NCBI GenBank assembly: GCA_011033025.1
Contig: WFMF01000458.1
Location: 1 to 64,000 of the forward strand
Direction: 5' to 3'
Origin: Beroe forskalii
Lineage: Eukaryota; Ctenophora; Nuda; Beroida; Beroidae
DNA: 64,000 nt
The notes under the pieces were generated by a model that made no database searches, was not told the origin of the DNA, and saw only the letters and a program-made list of their open reading frames with translations. Position 1 is the stretch's first letter, and the number at the start of each line of letters is the position of its first letter. The translations under genes were made by a program, and so were the position numbers. Positions 1 to 13,900 of this stretch are shown here, in pieces.

Positions 1-1590
1 TGGCACCAATAGTGATTGCTGAAATGGCACCAATGGTGCACCCTATCTCCATTGGTATCATTGGCGATCACCATTGGTACCATTGGTGATCGCCATTGGA
101 TGCCAATGGTACCATTTAAATGGTGCCAATGGCGCCATTAAGAAGCGATACTAAAGTCGAGATCACCATTACAGGGTAGAAGCACCAATGGCACCAATAG
201 TGCCATTGGCGACAATGATGCCATTGGTGCCAATGGCGCCAATGGTACCATTAAAATGGCACCAATGGTGCCATTGGCATCATTAACACCATTGGTGCCA
301 TTGACACCAATGGTAGCAATGGTGCCATTTTAATGGTACCATTGGCACCGTTGGCACCATTGGCACCAATGAAACATTTGGCACCATTTGCGCCATTGGA
401 ATTATTGGTACCAATGGTGACATTGGCGCCACTGGCACCATTAAAATGGCACCAGTGGTGCCATTGGCGCCAATGGTAAAATAATTGCGATGAGAATAGC
501 AATGATTCCAATGGCACCAATGGTGCCATTAAAATGGCACCATTGGTGCCATTTAGATGGTACGATTGGTGCCATTTAGATGGCACCGTTAGTGGGACAT
601 TGACCATTTGAATTATTGGCGTCAATGGCACCAATGGTGCCATTTGCGATAATGATGCCAATGGTGTCATTGGCACCAATGGAACATTTGAAAACATTGG
701 AAGTATTGGTTGCAATGGAAAAAGGCCTTATCACTGTTGTCCAATGTTGTCAAATGTTCCGTTGGTGCCAATGGCACCATTGTTACCATTGACGCCAATA
801 ATTCAAATTGTCAATGGTCCCACTAATGGTGCCATCTAGATGGCACCAATGGTGCCATTTAAATGGCACCATTGGTGCCATTGGAATCATTGCTATCGTC
901 ATCGCAATTATTTTACTGTTGGCGCCAATGGCACCATTGGTGCCATTTAAATGGTGCCAGTGGCGCCAATGGTAGCAATAGAGCCAATGGCACCATTTAT
1001 GCAATTTAAATGGTGCCAGTGGCGCCAACGGCACAATTGGTACCAATAATTCCAATGGCGCCAATGGTGCCAAATTTTCCATTGGTGCCAATGGCATGGT
1101 GCCAACGGTACCAATGGTACCAATAAAATGGCACCATTGCTACCATTGGTGTCAATGGCGCCATTGGTGCTAATGGTGCCAATGGCATTACCACATGTTA
1201 CGTGTCCCTGTTTGTTCGCGCTTGCGCGCGCTTTTCGTAGAAAAGCGCAAAATAAGGCTCCGTAACATGGAGTAACAATGGCACCATTGGCGCCATTTTA
1301 ATGGTACCATTGGCGCCATTGGCACCAATGGCATCATTGGTGCCATTGGTGCTTCTACCCTGTAATGGTGATCTCGACTTTAGTATCGCTTGTTAATGGC
1401 GCCATTGGCACCATTTAAATGGTACCATTGGCATCCAATGGCGATCGCCAATTGTACCAATGGTGATCGCCAATGGTACCAATGGAGATAGGGTGCACCA
1501 TTGGTGCCATTTCAGCAATCACTATTGGTGCCAATGGAGATCCATTGGTTCCATTTAGTGGCACCAATGGCGCCATTGGTGATGTGTGCT
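1..1590. repeat. Palindromic GGCACCAATGG-type minisatellite
   Basis: This stretch is built from short, partly self-complementary words such as ATTGGTGCCA, TGGCACCAAT and ATGGCGCCAT, mixed in both orientations. It is also arranged as a large inverted duplication. Bases 1-190 are nearly the reverse complement of about 1345-1532, including a distinctive non-repetitive part (about 150-182 against 1351-1390). An inner arm near 478-505 pairs with about 885-915. The left end is cut by the window. The long reverse-strand open frames here are rich in Ala, Pro, Leu, Gly, Asn and Thr and are products of the repeat, not genes. It may be an inverted-repeat transposable element or a satellite block. Confidence 0.85.
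1195..1268. repeat. Short hairpin repeat, copy A
   Basis: About 74 bp begins ATGTTACGTG and ends with the inverted match CCGTAACAT. The core holds CTTGCGCGCGCTTTTC and a complementary stretch. It interrupts the minisatellite, and a second copy lies at 23659-23739. This suggests a tiny mobile or recurrent palindromic element. Confidence 0.6.
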
Positions 1591-1739
1591 ACTCTGTATG
1601 ACACTTTCGCCCTCTATTACCAATGCTTTAAATTTAATACCATGTTTTTAGAAAGTAAAATTAATTGCAATTGCAATTTGCATTTGTGCAGTCATTCACG
1701 TGGTGAAAAAGTGGCCAGACGCACGGTAATCGGGTAATA

Positions 1740-2560
1740 CATTCAAATGCGCCGAGTTTAGTATTAAACTTAACTCGTATGCCCTTGTTCGCTGCGCGCT
1801 TCATCAGGGACTGGGAAGCGCGCGGCGGCGTAGGGAAACGCGTACACTCACCTGTACCTTTGCCCTAACCAGGACCCTGGTTACGCGCACAGAGTGCGCG
1901 GCGCGGCAAGCGCTAAACCAACACCCCTGGTTAGGGGAACCTGTACCTATATGCGGGCTTAGGAAACCTATACGGCGCTATAGCTAAGCATGCGCTACGC
2001 GGCATACGGGCTTGAGGATTCCTAAGCCCGCATGATTCACTTAACCAGGTGCTTACCCCGAGCGGCGCGGCGCACGTGGGCTAGTCTCCCATGTAAACGG
2101 GAGCCTTCATTATCTATGACAATGACGTCAAGCTCAGAAAAATATAATTAACTTTAAGCCTAAGCGCATCTAGCGCTTCAAGCATTAAGGTTTGGGTCGG
2201 GCCGGGTTTTGGTTAGGGTCAGGTTTACTTTTGTTAGGTTTAGGGTAAGGATCAAAGTTAGGGTTTTAGGGCAATGGTAAGGTTTATGATAAAAAAATTG
2301 ACGTTTAGATCCGTGACGTCGCTCAGTGCAGAGCCGTTTACATGGGATTGGGAGACATACCCGCACGTGCACGCCGCGCGCAAAAGGAAAAAAGAGGGCT
2401 CTGGTTAGAGTTTAGGGTAAGACCTGGATGGATTTCTTTTATCTCTAGCACACAACTCTTTGCTTTAACCAGCGCCCTAATCTGCGCGCGTGGCGCGCTG
2501 TCGTTCCTTATTTAGCCGTTATATATAGGCCGCGCGCGCGCACGTAAGCAACTGGTTTCC
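1740..2560. other. GC-rich, TTAGGG-like intergenic DNA
   Basis: This is an unusually GC-rich island for the window, with several GCGCGC words. It contains a 2200-2280 block of imperfect TTAGGG/GGTTAGG-like words (for example TTAGGGTCAGG and GGTTTAGGGTAAGG) and a related one at 2400-2420. I see no exon. The TTAGGG words are too irregular to be a telomere tract. Confidence 0.5.
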
Positions 2561-4525
2561 CAATAAGATATTGATCAACTTGAAGAATTCAGGATACGTT
2601 TCTTCTATTTTGCAGGTTTTTATTCTTTCAGGTTGTTCTTTCTATTCATACTATAATCTAAATCTTGGCTGTATAATTTATACAGATAAAGTTGAAATTT
2701 TCCATTAAATTATTATGTTTATCAGTAAATGTTAATTTATTACATTGTATTATGTATTTTTCAATGTTAATGTCTATATAATATGGGCTGGAAGATCCAG
2801 CATGCATAATGTTTATTGAATCATGGACACTGTTTCGTGAAATGAGTGTTGATGTCAAATCAAAATTTTTTATCTCCATCTTTATCTTTAATGAGGAGCT
2901 GGAAATAATCTGGTGTAATCAAATCTAACACAGTGGCACATTGACTTGCAACTGTGTTGTGGGGTTGAATGCATTTGATGTTCATCTGACACCCCTAACC
3001 AAAAATTCAGTGTTTTAGTTTCGCTGTTTCAGAAGCTTCAAGTTCATCATATTCAAAGATTTTGAATGGATTGTATCTGACTCCAATATGAATTTTCCTT
3101 TGGAACAATTACTGTGGCATTTGGAACTGCAACATGTGCTGCCTTTTCATGCACAGGGTTATTGTGCATGGCTCACTTTCTGTCATTAAAGGTCATAGAC
3201 AATTATGCAATGCATGTAAAAGCTGTGCATGTAGCGGTTAGACATACCACAGTTAGAGTTCTTATTCAGAATTCCCCCACCTGGTCTCTTGAAGCAGCTT
3301 TGATGAAGTATTCTAATGCAGTGATAACATTTTATGTTTTTGATTACTTCAGGAAGTCTATGTCCAAGGAGATCCTGAGGACGATAGGTTTTATATTATT
3401 CAGATAATGTAACCTGTCGAAACTAGTAGATTTTTGCGGTGTGAACTGACTTGACTCTTTGTGTTTCACTCGACTACAGTGTAATACTTGCATATCATCA
3501 GCAGTGATAACATTTATAAGCATTTTGATGGTTGACCAATGCTAATGGATTTAATACAATACTGCATTTTTGTCATATGTTTTGATTGAATTATATCTAG
3601 GTTCTAGTAGACCTGGGTATGCAGCAACAATTGAATGAAATTGACCAACCCAATTTGTTGGCAAGTGACAACGGTTACTGATCACTGTACTGTCTCTGCT
3701 AAGAACTATGTGCTTTGTTAACCCTGCTCATTTCCTAGTCCCAGAAAGGATGATTCAATTCAATTCAATTATAAATTTTTACAGCACATATTTGGAATAT
3801 ATTCTCCCCCACTACCGTCGGTTGTATAATGATGCATCTGTGGTGTGCTGAGGGCAGGCACCAAGATATCTAACATAATCACACTAACTTAATGAACAGA
3901 CCTGACTATGATACTGTAGTGAGTTCTAGTGCCAGTCTGCCGAGGGCCTATTCCATGGGTGAAAAAATCTTGTGACTCATCATTCTGAAGAGAGTCCTTT
4001 GGAAGCACGAGATTGAAGAGGGATAGTCAGTACTTTGAGTGCAGTGCTTGGGGTTAAGTTAATGGTAGATCAAGCTCCTATGGATAAAGTAAATATACTA
4101 GATTCAAGGTGAATGGAATTTTTGTTTTCAGAGTGGGTGGGACCCTTGATATTGGTTCCAATGCTGTTGAATCATAGGTAGTACAATGACTTGCAAAGTT
4201 TGAAGAGTTCTTTAGGGGGTGTCACTGTCCCAATTGTCCCAAATGTCCCAAACTCTTGAAAATTGGATTGGGTCAGGAACAAATGGGACAGAGTAAAACT
4301 AAATGGGACAAATGGTTTAAAAAAGGGAATTGGGACAGGGGCAAGTTGAACAAATGAGATTCAAAAAATGAATTGGATAGGGAAATTTGGTGCAAGTGGG
4401 ACAATTGGGACCAAAGTGGCAGAGACAAATTATGGAACTCATATGGTTGTGTTTGTGAGCAGCAGTTTAGCATTTTCACCTCACAACCTATGACTCTATG
4501 ATATGATAAAGAACATGGCGGTTTT
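2561..4525. other. Intergenic DNA, no supported gene
   Basis: AT-rich DNA between the repeat block and the CCDC83-like gene. The open frame at 3114-3407 has no recognisable domain or convincing splice setting. A short (AATTC)-type run lies at about 3757-3772. I see nothing else I can support. Confidence 0.4.
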
Positions 4526-4628
4526 AATTGAATTGAATTGAATTGAATTGAATTGAATTGAATTGAATTGGATTGAATTGAATTGAATTGAATTGAATTG
4601 AATTGAATTGAATTGAATTGAATTGAAT
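4526..4628. repeat. (AATTG)n pentanucleotide microsatellite
   Basis: About 20 nearly perfect AATTG units with a single GG variant near 4570. They lie about 300 bp upstream of the first coding exon of the CCDC83-like gene. Confidence 0.95.
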
Positions 4629-4925
4629 GCAGTGTAGTGACATAGCAGAAGTTGTTACAATGCAACTGCCACATTCTTTTTCCTATCATTGGTTTTGAGA
4701 TTAAGAATGCTTAACCACTGCAAACAAACACAACCAAACATACGTATAGTAGGTAGTATGGATACAAATTTCAGGCAAAATAGTCAAAATTCATTTGAAT
4801 GAAAAAAGAAACTTGGATAGATTTAAAAATTACTAAATTATTACTGATTGTTCCACTCAATAAGTCGTCCAAAATTCTGGACTACTCTTTTGTTATGTAC
4901 AATGACACAGTTGATTAAGTTTAGG

Positions 4926-7900
4926 ATGGGTAAGAAAGGTAAGAAGGGCAAGAAGGGCAGTGGAGGAGGGGATGATGATGAGAATCCCTCTGTTGGTGAT
5001 GCTGTGATGAAATCATCAGAACCACTGTCTGTTGCAGAGTCTATATTGTCATTTCAGTAAGTTACACATGGAAATCAGTGGGTTTACTTTTATACTTTTT
5101 TTCATAGATTTTTCTCAGTATTACCTACTCTGCCTAATCATTTATCGAGATTTTTTCCTATTCATCACAAGATTTCACATCCTTATCTTTGTTCCTCACC
5201 ATAATATCAGAAAGTTTTGTAGTTCCTGAATATAGATGTTTTATCTATCTCCAAATTGTCAGTAGTTAGAATAGTAACCAATATTCACTAAAACTAGCAT
5301 AGTGTGTAGATGGATTTCATTATTGAAATTCCTGAATTTCAATACATAATCAATCACATAGAAAAATCTTTATCATGTTCGATACCTAATTTAAATGAGA
5401 TTGTATAACATTCATTCTAATGCTCTACTGTAAATGACTAAAGCAGTATAATATCTCAGGATTGAGGTGAAAACCAAGACAATCCAAGCTTTCAAAGAAG
5501 AAATTATCCAACTCAAAGTCGAAAATGAAACCTGTAAAGAGACTGTAAGTTTGGTATACAATTAGAAGGCACTGTATTTTGTAGGTAACTCAGAAAATGT
5601 AAATAACAGATTACAGAATTATGCGTTTAGTTCAGATTTTTTTGACAAAATGGATTAAGATAAGTCTTTACAGAATAAAACTTTTGTTTAATTCTGAAAA
5701 CTTTTGTTTTATTCTGAAAAACTTCTGGGGAACAAAATAGGCAAGGACCAAGCATAAAGCAACACAGTTGTCAGTTGCTGACTTTACTCACTTTATTCTC
5801 TTATTGCAATGTGAGAATGTGTATGCCTTTAACAGTGGATTGTCTCATTAATAATTTGTAGTAGGTACACCTACCTATCACTATCATTGACACTACCTCA
5901 CCTCGCCATGTGACACCCTTATATATGGTGGCCCTGTTAACACTTAAACAGTTTTCATGATTGACTACCTATTGACTAAGTGTTCCTTCAGCCATAGCTG
6001 CCAATTTTCCCTTCTTAGCCCTCATTTTAGCCCTGCTCTGCAGAGCATGCCCTGCTTTTGCAGGGCAATTCCAGAAAGGTACCTAAATTGAATGATTTTG
6101 CCAAAATTGGTTTTAAGAGGCAAAAAGCAAATTAGATTGACTGATTGAAAAAGGTACCTATATCACACCCGCAAAATTGAGGTTTTCAAAAAGGTTCCTA
6201 TATGGCGCTCGAGTAAATTAAGACTTTTGATTATGGAAAAGAACCTATGTCATTTAAAATTACAAAAAAGATACCCATATTTGCCCTTCTTTTGCCTCGA
6301 AATCATGCCCTGCATCGAGTTCTCTGAGATTTGGCAGCTATGCCATCAGCCTAACCAAGATGCTCCATTATTGCCTGATTACTAATTCTTACTTGACCTT
6401 TTCAGACACTCAAACTCCAATCAGAACAACTCTCATATGTTAAGCAGTCGATGAAGTCGGCTAAGGACTTCGATGTTGACTACCAGAACACTCTCACTGA
6501 GTTGCAGAACAAGTTGGAGGAAGCACTCAGAGAGAAGCAGAGCACAGCTGTTTCCTTACAGAAGGAGGAAGATGGTAAGAACTAGTGTAAGGTTCCCTCT
6601 CCTCTATACTTTTCTTTCATGATGCTCATTCTGATGTTTATTCGTATATTTGTTGGGAATCAAACATTAATATAGGAAACCATGTTAAGGATAGGAAATC
6701 ATGATTCATAATAAAAAATTCAAGATACCATATTTTTAATCTTAGTAAATTTTGACTCATCAGGTATTTAACTTTATAGTTGGAAATTTCATGTCGAACT
6801 TAGACGTATGTTCATGTTATTGTACTTATCATTTTCCTCATGCCTGATGCTTAGTAATTCATCACTGTAGCACCTTGTATCATAGCTTGCAATGTACTCG
6901 ACACAATAATACACCTACACGAGTTAATTCATTTACTGAACTACTGTTAATGCGCGACTGTTTCATTACTTCAATATTAATCAGTTCTTATTAAACTCTG
7001 GTGTCCATTCGATGAAACGTACATTACCATGTAGCAGCCTTCTTTAGTAGTTACTTGTCAGTTCGACATTACTCCAAAACTCTTACGTTGTGAAACCTGC
7101 TCATGAACTGGGCTGCACTGGGTTGAGTGGACCTGTTCAAGTAGCCTCTTATTCGTGAAATGTCTGCTTCGAGTATCGGGGAAAGCCTCACTCACGAAGG
7201 CGGTAAACGTGTCAAGCTTACCTGGCAGTCCACCTTTTCCCATCCTTCTACCACTGATATGCACGGATTCATTTCATAGGGTTTGGCACGTTGGTGATGG
7301 TAAATTACTCGTTGGTGATGTGATAAAGTCAGCTATTATCATGACATCATTCGCAGCTGCCGGTTATGAGCTTTTGAAGTTTGATTTCATTTGCCTATTG
7401 GAGGTTACTAAGTAACTGTTATCGAGTATGGGTTAGTGTTTAGAAACAATGGTGCCATACTTCATAGTAATCTGTAATCACCCAACCAGGTGTCAAATTA
7501 AATTGATATTAATCAAACCGGTGTCAGAGATAACTGGTGTTAGAGTGTGGAATTCAAGTGATTACAAAGTGTTTCAAAGCCCTTTAATAGCCCTTTGTTG
7601 TTGGTTCATCCCTCTTCAAAATTAACCTAATCCACAAAAACGTTTTCCTGATTTGTGTGCAATGTTTGGAATGTTTACTCCACACTATATTAACACCAAC
7701 CAACCTCGTTCACCTATTAACAATCAAATCTCAAAATACTTGCTAAGTAACCTCCTTACCTCTATTTTCTCACTTCATCAACTCCGGCCATTTCTTCAGA
7801 CATGAAGACAGAGTGTCAGAAGAGTCAGGAAAAGATTGATGCGGTTCTGAGGGAAAAGGATGAGCTGCTCGATTACAAGGTGATTGTTGCATCATTTCTG

Positions 7901-10900
7901 TGAAATAAATAGTTATGAAATATGAAGTGTTACCTGTGACCCAAAAATTGGAGGAATTCTCAAGATTTTATGATTACATCAAGAGGCGTACATCACTTAC
8001 CTTATTGGCCTTTATTTAACCGGCCCTTAAGTAAAAAAAACGACTTTCAAATTTTTGTCCAAAGGGCCGGTTGAAAAAAAGGCCGGTTAAACTGGGCCCG
8101 GTAAAATTAAAGGCCAATTAGTTGAGGTCAAGTGAAACTTTTATGACTTGGCTTATGTAGTGTAAAATTCACTTGAGGTTCATTATATAAAATGTTAATG
8201 ACCTAAATCATAATATTAGACCGGGATTCGGATCTTTTGATGCAATTTATTGAATATAAAGGGCTTTTAGTGGTCTTTCCAGAGCATAAAATCCTTGATA
8301 TGGCGACCACCAGAAAAATTGTCCAAGGGGCCGGTTAAAACGGTTCAAAAATGATTCAATTTTTGTCCATAGGGCCGGTTAAAAAAAGGCCGGTTAAAAA
8401 AAAGGCCGGCTAAATAAAGGCCAATAAGGTATGCAAGAAGGTATGGATATTGGGTGCTATGGTAGTCTTGATATTTCACATTTGTTTAGATTAGTCATAG
8501 TTATGTATTAACATGAGTAAAGTGAGATTGAAATTGGATTGGGATTGCAATTTGCAGCATGTGTTATATGCAAAACCAGCCTACTAAATCACGTACTTAG
8601 CTGTGTGACATGTTGTGGCAATAAAATTCAGGAGATATCACTGATATGTACCGCGCGAAGGATTGAAAAGTGATTCTTCTCAGGTGTTATAGTCTAGTGT
8701 GTCAAAATTTGTCACTTTCGATCACCGCGCGCGGCGATTTCATATTTTGTCACCGCGCGCGTTGTTAATCAATCAATCAGATCAAATTTAAAAAAATAAT
8801 TGTGCGCTTTCCTGGCACTTATTCCGAACTTTCAACTTTGTGCATGTCCACGAACGATTTGCATTCAGCCTTTTGCCATTTTGAGAAGATTCGTCATTAA
8901 TTAAAGTTTTGAATTACCAAAATTACATTCATTTATTAAATTCATAATTCATTCATTATATTCACTAGTCGGTTCCCGTCCTACGGACGGCGAATGATGG
9001 GTGCCGCATGAGCTAACGGCCACATGCCCCTTTGACAGTGATTTGACCGTGCGAGTTTGGTGGGGAAATTCGAAACTTTAATTTCTGCGAAAAAAAGCTT
9101 CCCACGCCCCCAGCGGTAACCCAATATTGCCGACAATATTCTCAAAACCTTTACTCACCATAAGCAACTCCATAGCGAAGGAATTTTGAAAAAATTCGAA
9201 AATCTATTTTTTTCGAAAAAAAGGGCGTGGCCTCCCACGCCAATTAGGGTGACCCAATAATTCGGACAAAATTCTCAAAACTTTTATTCATCATGAGCAA
9301 CTTGATGGCGAAGGAATTTTGAAAAAATTCGATAGTTTAATTTTTGCGAAAAAAAGGGCGTGGCCTCCCACGCTCCTCAGAATGACCCAATAATTCGGAC
9401 AAAATTATCAAAATTTTTATTCATCATAAGCAACTCGATGGCGAAAGAATTTTGGAAAAATTCGAAACTTTAATTTTTGCGAAAAAAGGGCGTGGCCCAC
9501 CACGCCCCTCAGGGTGGCCGAAAAAATCTCGTATTATTTTTCTGATTTATTATAAAGTTTTTGCAACACGATGAAAAAAGACTTTCGTTGCCTACTTGAA
9601 AACGAATCGCCATAAATAAATAAATATATATATATTAACAACACGCATTATATATAGTAAGATACATTCATTCGTCAAAATTAGCTGTGTTCCCTGTAGC
9701 TGTGTTCAGTGTTCACTGACCAAATCAAAAACTGCAGAATGTAGTCACACTAATGAGTAATGACTGAATACCGTGACTTGCACTTGATAACTTGATTTAT
9801 TTTGATACCGGAGGCTCTCGCTGAATACCACCAACCTTGACACCCCCTGACTTTGACACCTCCCTGTTCTTGACACCAGCCCCCCTTACCTTGACAACTT
9901 CCTAATGCAACTTCAACTCAGGAAAACGGAAGTGTTCTTCACAATAAAAACATCGAAATCTTACGGGGTACAATCGAGGACATCAACTGTTCATTTGACG
10001 AGAATTCCGGTTAGTCTACTAACTAATAAAATTGCCACAGTACAAACATAACTTTTAAAAGAATTATTGACACTGATTGACCATGTAGGTTTCTTGTATC
10101 AAATTTACAATATTCCCAACAGCCGATCGAAGATTTTGATCATAAACCCGAAATTCTTAAATTAAAAAGATCATTAGCAGATTTACGCCACATTCAAAAC
10201 CTCGTTATTCAGAGTACATAGAAAAGAACCTACGTCTAACTCTGGATGAAATTAGCAAAGACACGGCCTCTAAAGTTGACTCACAGAAGTATCAAGCTAC
10301 TGACGTAAGTTTCACAATAGCTTTATCAATGGTACATTGCTGTAGACAAAATCATTTCATAAATTATTTTAAGTTAAAATAAAGTTTAAAACCTTCACAA
10401 CTATTCAACTTGAAATACAATCAATATAATATGTCAAACTCTGCCTCTTGTAAAGTTCAATAATAAGATTTGGGTGGCAAGAGCTCAAATTATAGGCAGT
10501 TCAATAGTCCAGTGTCTGCAACGTGCCGCTTAAAGTTATTCATGTGCCCCTTCCTCAGAGGGCGATCCAGCTACTCGACCCAAGGAACTACACTGTGGCC
10601 CAGCAGAACTCCTGGCTAAAGGGCGAGGTGCAACTCCTGAGGAGCGACATAGAGAGGTAATGAGGAGTTCTGTTGCGATGTGGAGAGGTAATGAGGAGTT
10701 CTGTTGCGATGTGGAGAGGTAATGAGGATCGAGGATTTCTTTAGTGACATTTACAGGTAGTGAGGATTTCTGTTGTGACATAGAGGAAAGACTTCTGAAG
10801 CGATGTGGAGAGGTAATGAGGAGTTCTGTAGAGAGGTAATGAGGAGTTCTGTAGTGATAGAGAGAGGTAGTGGGGATCTCTGTAGTGATGTAGACTGTGG

Positions 10901-13900
10901 AGAGGTTTATCTGAAATGAGACGATGATTATCCAGTGATGAGGTTAGAGATATAAAAATATACCAAACAATTTTAATCCGCTGAATATTGAAAGAATATT
11001 TTCTATTAATTGCCAGGAAGCCCAGAATTTCATGGTGGATCTCTGACTAACCTTCATCTTTCCAATGGCTTGTTCCAGACGCCCTGGCTTGCTTAGAGTC
11101 TCGTTTTTCCAACCACCGCAAAATGAAGCTCTGAAAAGTGAAAAGAGTTGCAATTAAGATAATTAAGTGGGATTGAATTATCAGAGACTGAAAAGGTTTT
11201 TCTACTAGGGAAACCAGGATTGTATAGTGTATACTAAATAATGGTTAACTTCCTCAAACGAGCGTGTATTATTCAGGTTTTGGGGTGAAATGGAGAAGGT
11301 TAACTTCCTGAAACGAACGTGTATTATTCAGGTTGTGGGGTGAAGTGGAGAAGGTTAACTTCCTGAAACGAGCGTGTATTATTCAGATTGTGGGGTGAAG
11401 TGGAGAAGGTTAACTTCCTGAAACCAGCGTGTATTATTCAGGTTGTGGGGTGAAGTGGAGAAGGTTAAGTTCCTGAAACGAGCGTGTATTATTCAGGTTG
11501 TGGGGTGAAGTGGAGAAGGTTAACTTCCTGAAACGAGCGTGTATTATTCAGGTTGTGGGGTGAAGTGAGAAGGTTAACTTCCTGAAACCAGCGTGTATTA
11601 TTCAGGTTGTGGGGTGAAGTGGAGAAGGTTAAGTTCCTGAAACGAGCGTGTATTATTCAGGTTGTGGGGTGAAGTGGAGAAGGTTAACTTCCTGGGGTGT
11701 ATTATTCAGGTTGTGGGTGAAGTGGAGAAGGTTAACTTCCTGAAACGAACGTGTATTATTCAGGTTGTGGGGTGAAGTGGAGAAGGTTAACTTCCTGAAA
11801 CCAGCGTGTATTATTCAGGTTGTGGGGTGAAGTGGAGAAGGTTAACTTCCTGAAACGAGCGTGTATTATTCAGGTTGTGGGGTGAAGTGGAGAAGGTTAA
11901 CTTCCTGAAACGAGCGTGTATTATTCAGGTTGTGGGGTGAAGTGGAGAAGGTTAACTTCCTGAAACGAGAGCGTGTATTATTCAGGTTGTGGGGTGAAGT
12001 GGAGAAGGTTAACTTCCTGAAACGAGCGTGTATTATTCAGGTTGTGGGGTGAAGTGGAGAAGGTTAACTTCCTGAAACCAGCGTGTATTATTCAGGTTGT
12101 GGGGTGAAGTGGAGAAGGTTAACTTCCTGAAACGAGCGTGTATTATTCAGGTTGTGGGGTGAAGTGGAGAAGGTTAACTTCCTGAAACGAGCGTGTATTA
12201 TTCAGGTTGTGGGGTGAAGTGGAGAAGGTTAACTTCCTGAAACGAGCGTGTATTATTCAGGTTGTGGGGTGAAGTGGAGAAGGTTAACTTCCTGAAACGA
12301 GCGTGTATTATTCAGGTTGTGGGGTGAAGTGGAGAAGGTTAACTTCCTGAAACGAGCGTGTATTATTCAGGTTGTGGGGTGAAGTGGAGAAGGTTAACTT
12401 CCTGAAACGAGCGTGTATTATTCAGGTTGTGGGGTGAAGTGGAGAAGCTGGAGACAGAGAACATTTACATGCTCACAGACATGTACGACGAGAGGATGCT
12501 TGATATCACCCGATCACGGTAAAGATCCTATAATCACTGAAATGTTACCCCAGCATTCTTAGCCAATTCCTTACCTGAACTTTTACTGCGTCTTATGAGT
12601 GTTCGTGGTGACCATTATCTTTCTTCACACTGATTGCATGCTCGTGTAGGGTCAGTAGGGTTCGCCCCAGTCAGTTGTCAGCGAACATGAAAAGTTTTGT
12701 GATTTATATACAGTATTCGTGCTATCTATTAAGTGATACGACTTTGTTCTTACCTAAAATAGTAAAATTATGATCGTTACTTAGATATTACTTGGACATG
12801 ACTTATAACTAAAATTTTTGTTCATTAAAATACTTCGCAAATTCCCCAAAATTTGGAAGCATTTTAATCTTAAAGCTCAATATAATTGATAATTTAATAT
12901 CTTTCAATTATGATAAAACTAAAAACTTCTTAACATACACATCATGGTAATATAGTCGACAACATTTACAATCAGAGAACATACATACGATTCACCTATT
13001 TTTGTGCAATTCGGTTTTCCATCGAATTCGTTTGTTTTGGTACAAGTGATGCTACTATCCCCATAGTTTATATAATGCTTGGAACCGCACCCCACGTCCA
13101 TTGACTGGTCCTCTTCAAGCGTCCGGTGCGCCAAACTCTCGTCCACATAGCCCCACGACACGTCCGGGAAATTGCAATAACCTAGGAGGTATTGTGATAA
13201 CATAGCCCACGATACGTCCGGGAAATCGGAATTACCTAAGAGGCTGGATGTACCTATTGCTCGATTGTGATAAAGTTAACATTGTCGACCTTGAATTGAC
13301 GCAATGTGGATTCGATATCTGGATGTTGGAGCTGTAGTAATAGAGTAACAGCAAAGAGCAGTGACCCAACACAACCAGTGACCCAACACAACCAGTAAAC
13401 TTTAAATCAGCTTAATTAGAAGATAATGATGATTAAGTATGAGATGTCTAGATTTGACTAACCTGTAGCTCTACAATCGGGTTGCCCGTCAAACGTTCCC
13501 ATGTCTGTACATGTAACTTCCTGGTCCCCGTCGTTAGTATGCTTATTAACGCAAGTTATAGAAATAACTGCTCCAATGTCAACATTCCCGGAGTCGCTTG
13601 AGTCCAAGTTGCTCCAAGACACATCCGGGAATACGCAGTGATCTGAAATTCAACGTTCTTGGAAATAGTTCAAATACCAGAAATCACAATTGCCTATTTT
13701 TGATCGTAAGTTTGATTTTATGATGAATCTAGCAGTCATCATAGCGTGCATGATATTGATAATGATTTCGGTCTCTAAGTGAATACGTACATGTGCTTCT
13801 AAAATCTTTTAATTAATACATCTAACACAGCATGAAATTTTCAGGTTGTTTTTGTCATTTAAATATTCCTTTAAATTGATTTAGCTTCTTTATGATAAGA

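Noticed and set aside
251-1194. Long reverse-strand open frames rich in Ala/Pro/Leu/Gly/Thr
   Set aside because: They follow the minisatellite words, occur in overlapping frames and have no non-repeat coding part.
2200-2420. Telomere repeat
   Set aside because: TTAGGG-like words are irregular and mixed with other sequence; not a tract of identical units.
10944-11153. Reverse-strand 69-codon frame
   Set aside because: Lies in intron 7 of the CCDC83-like gene; no domain and no splice partner found.
11240-12425. CRISPR-like regular direct repeats
   Set aside because: Units are head-to-tail with no unique spacers, and the setting is an intron-exon border of an animal gene.
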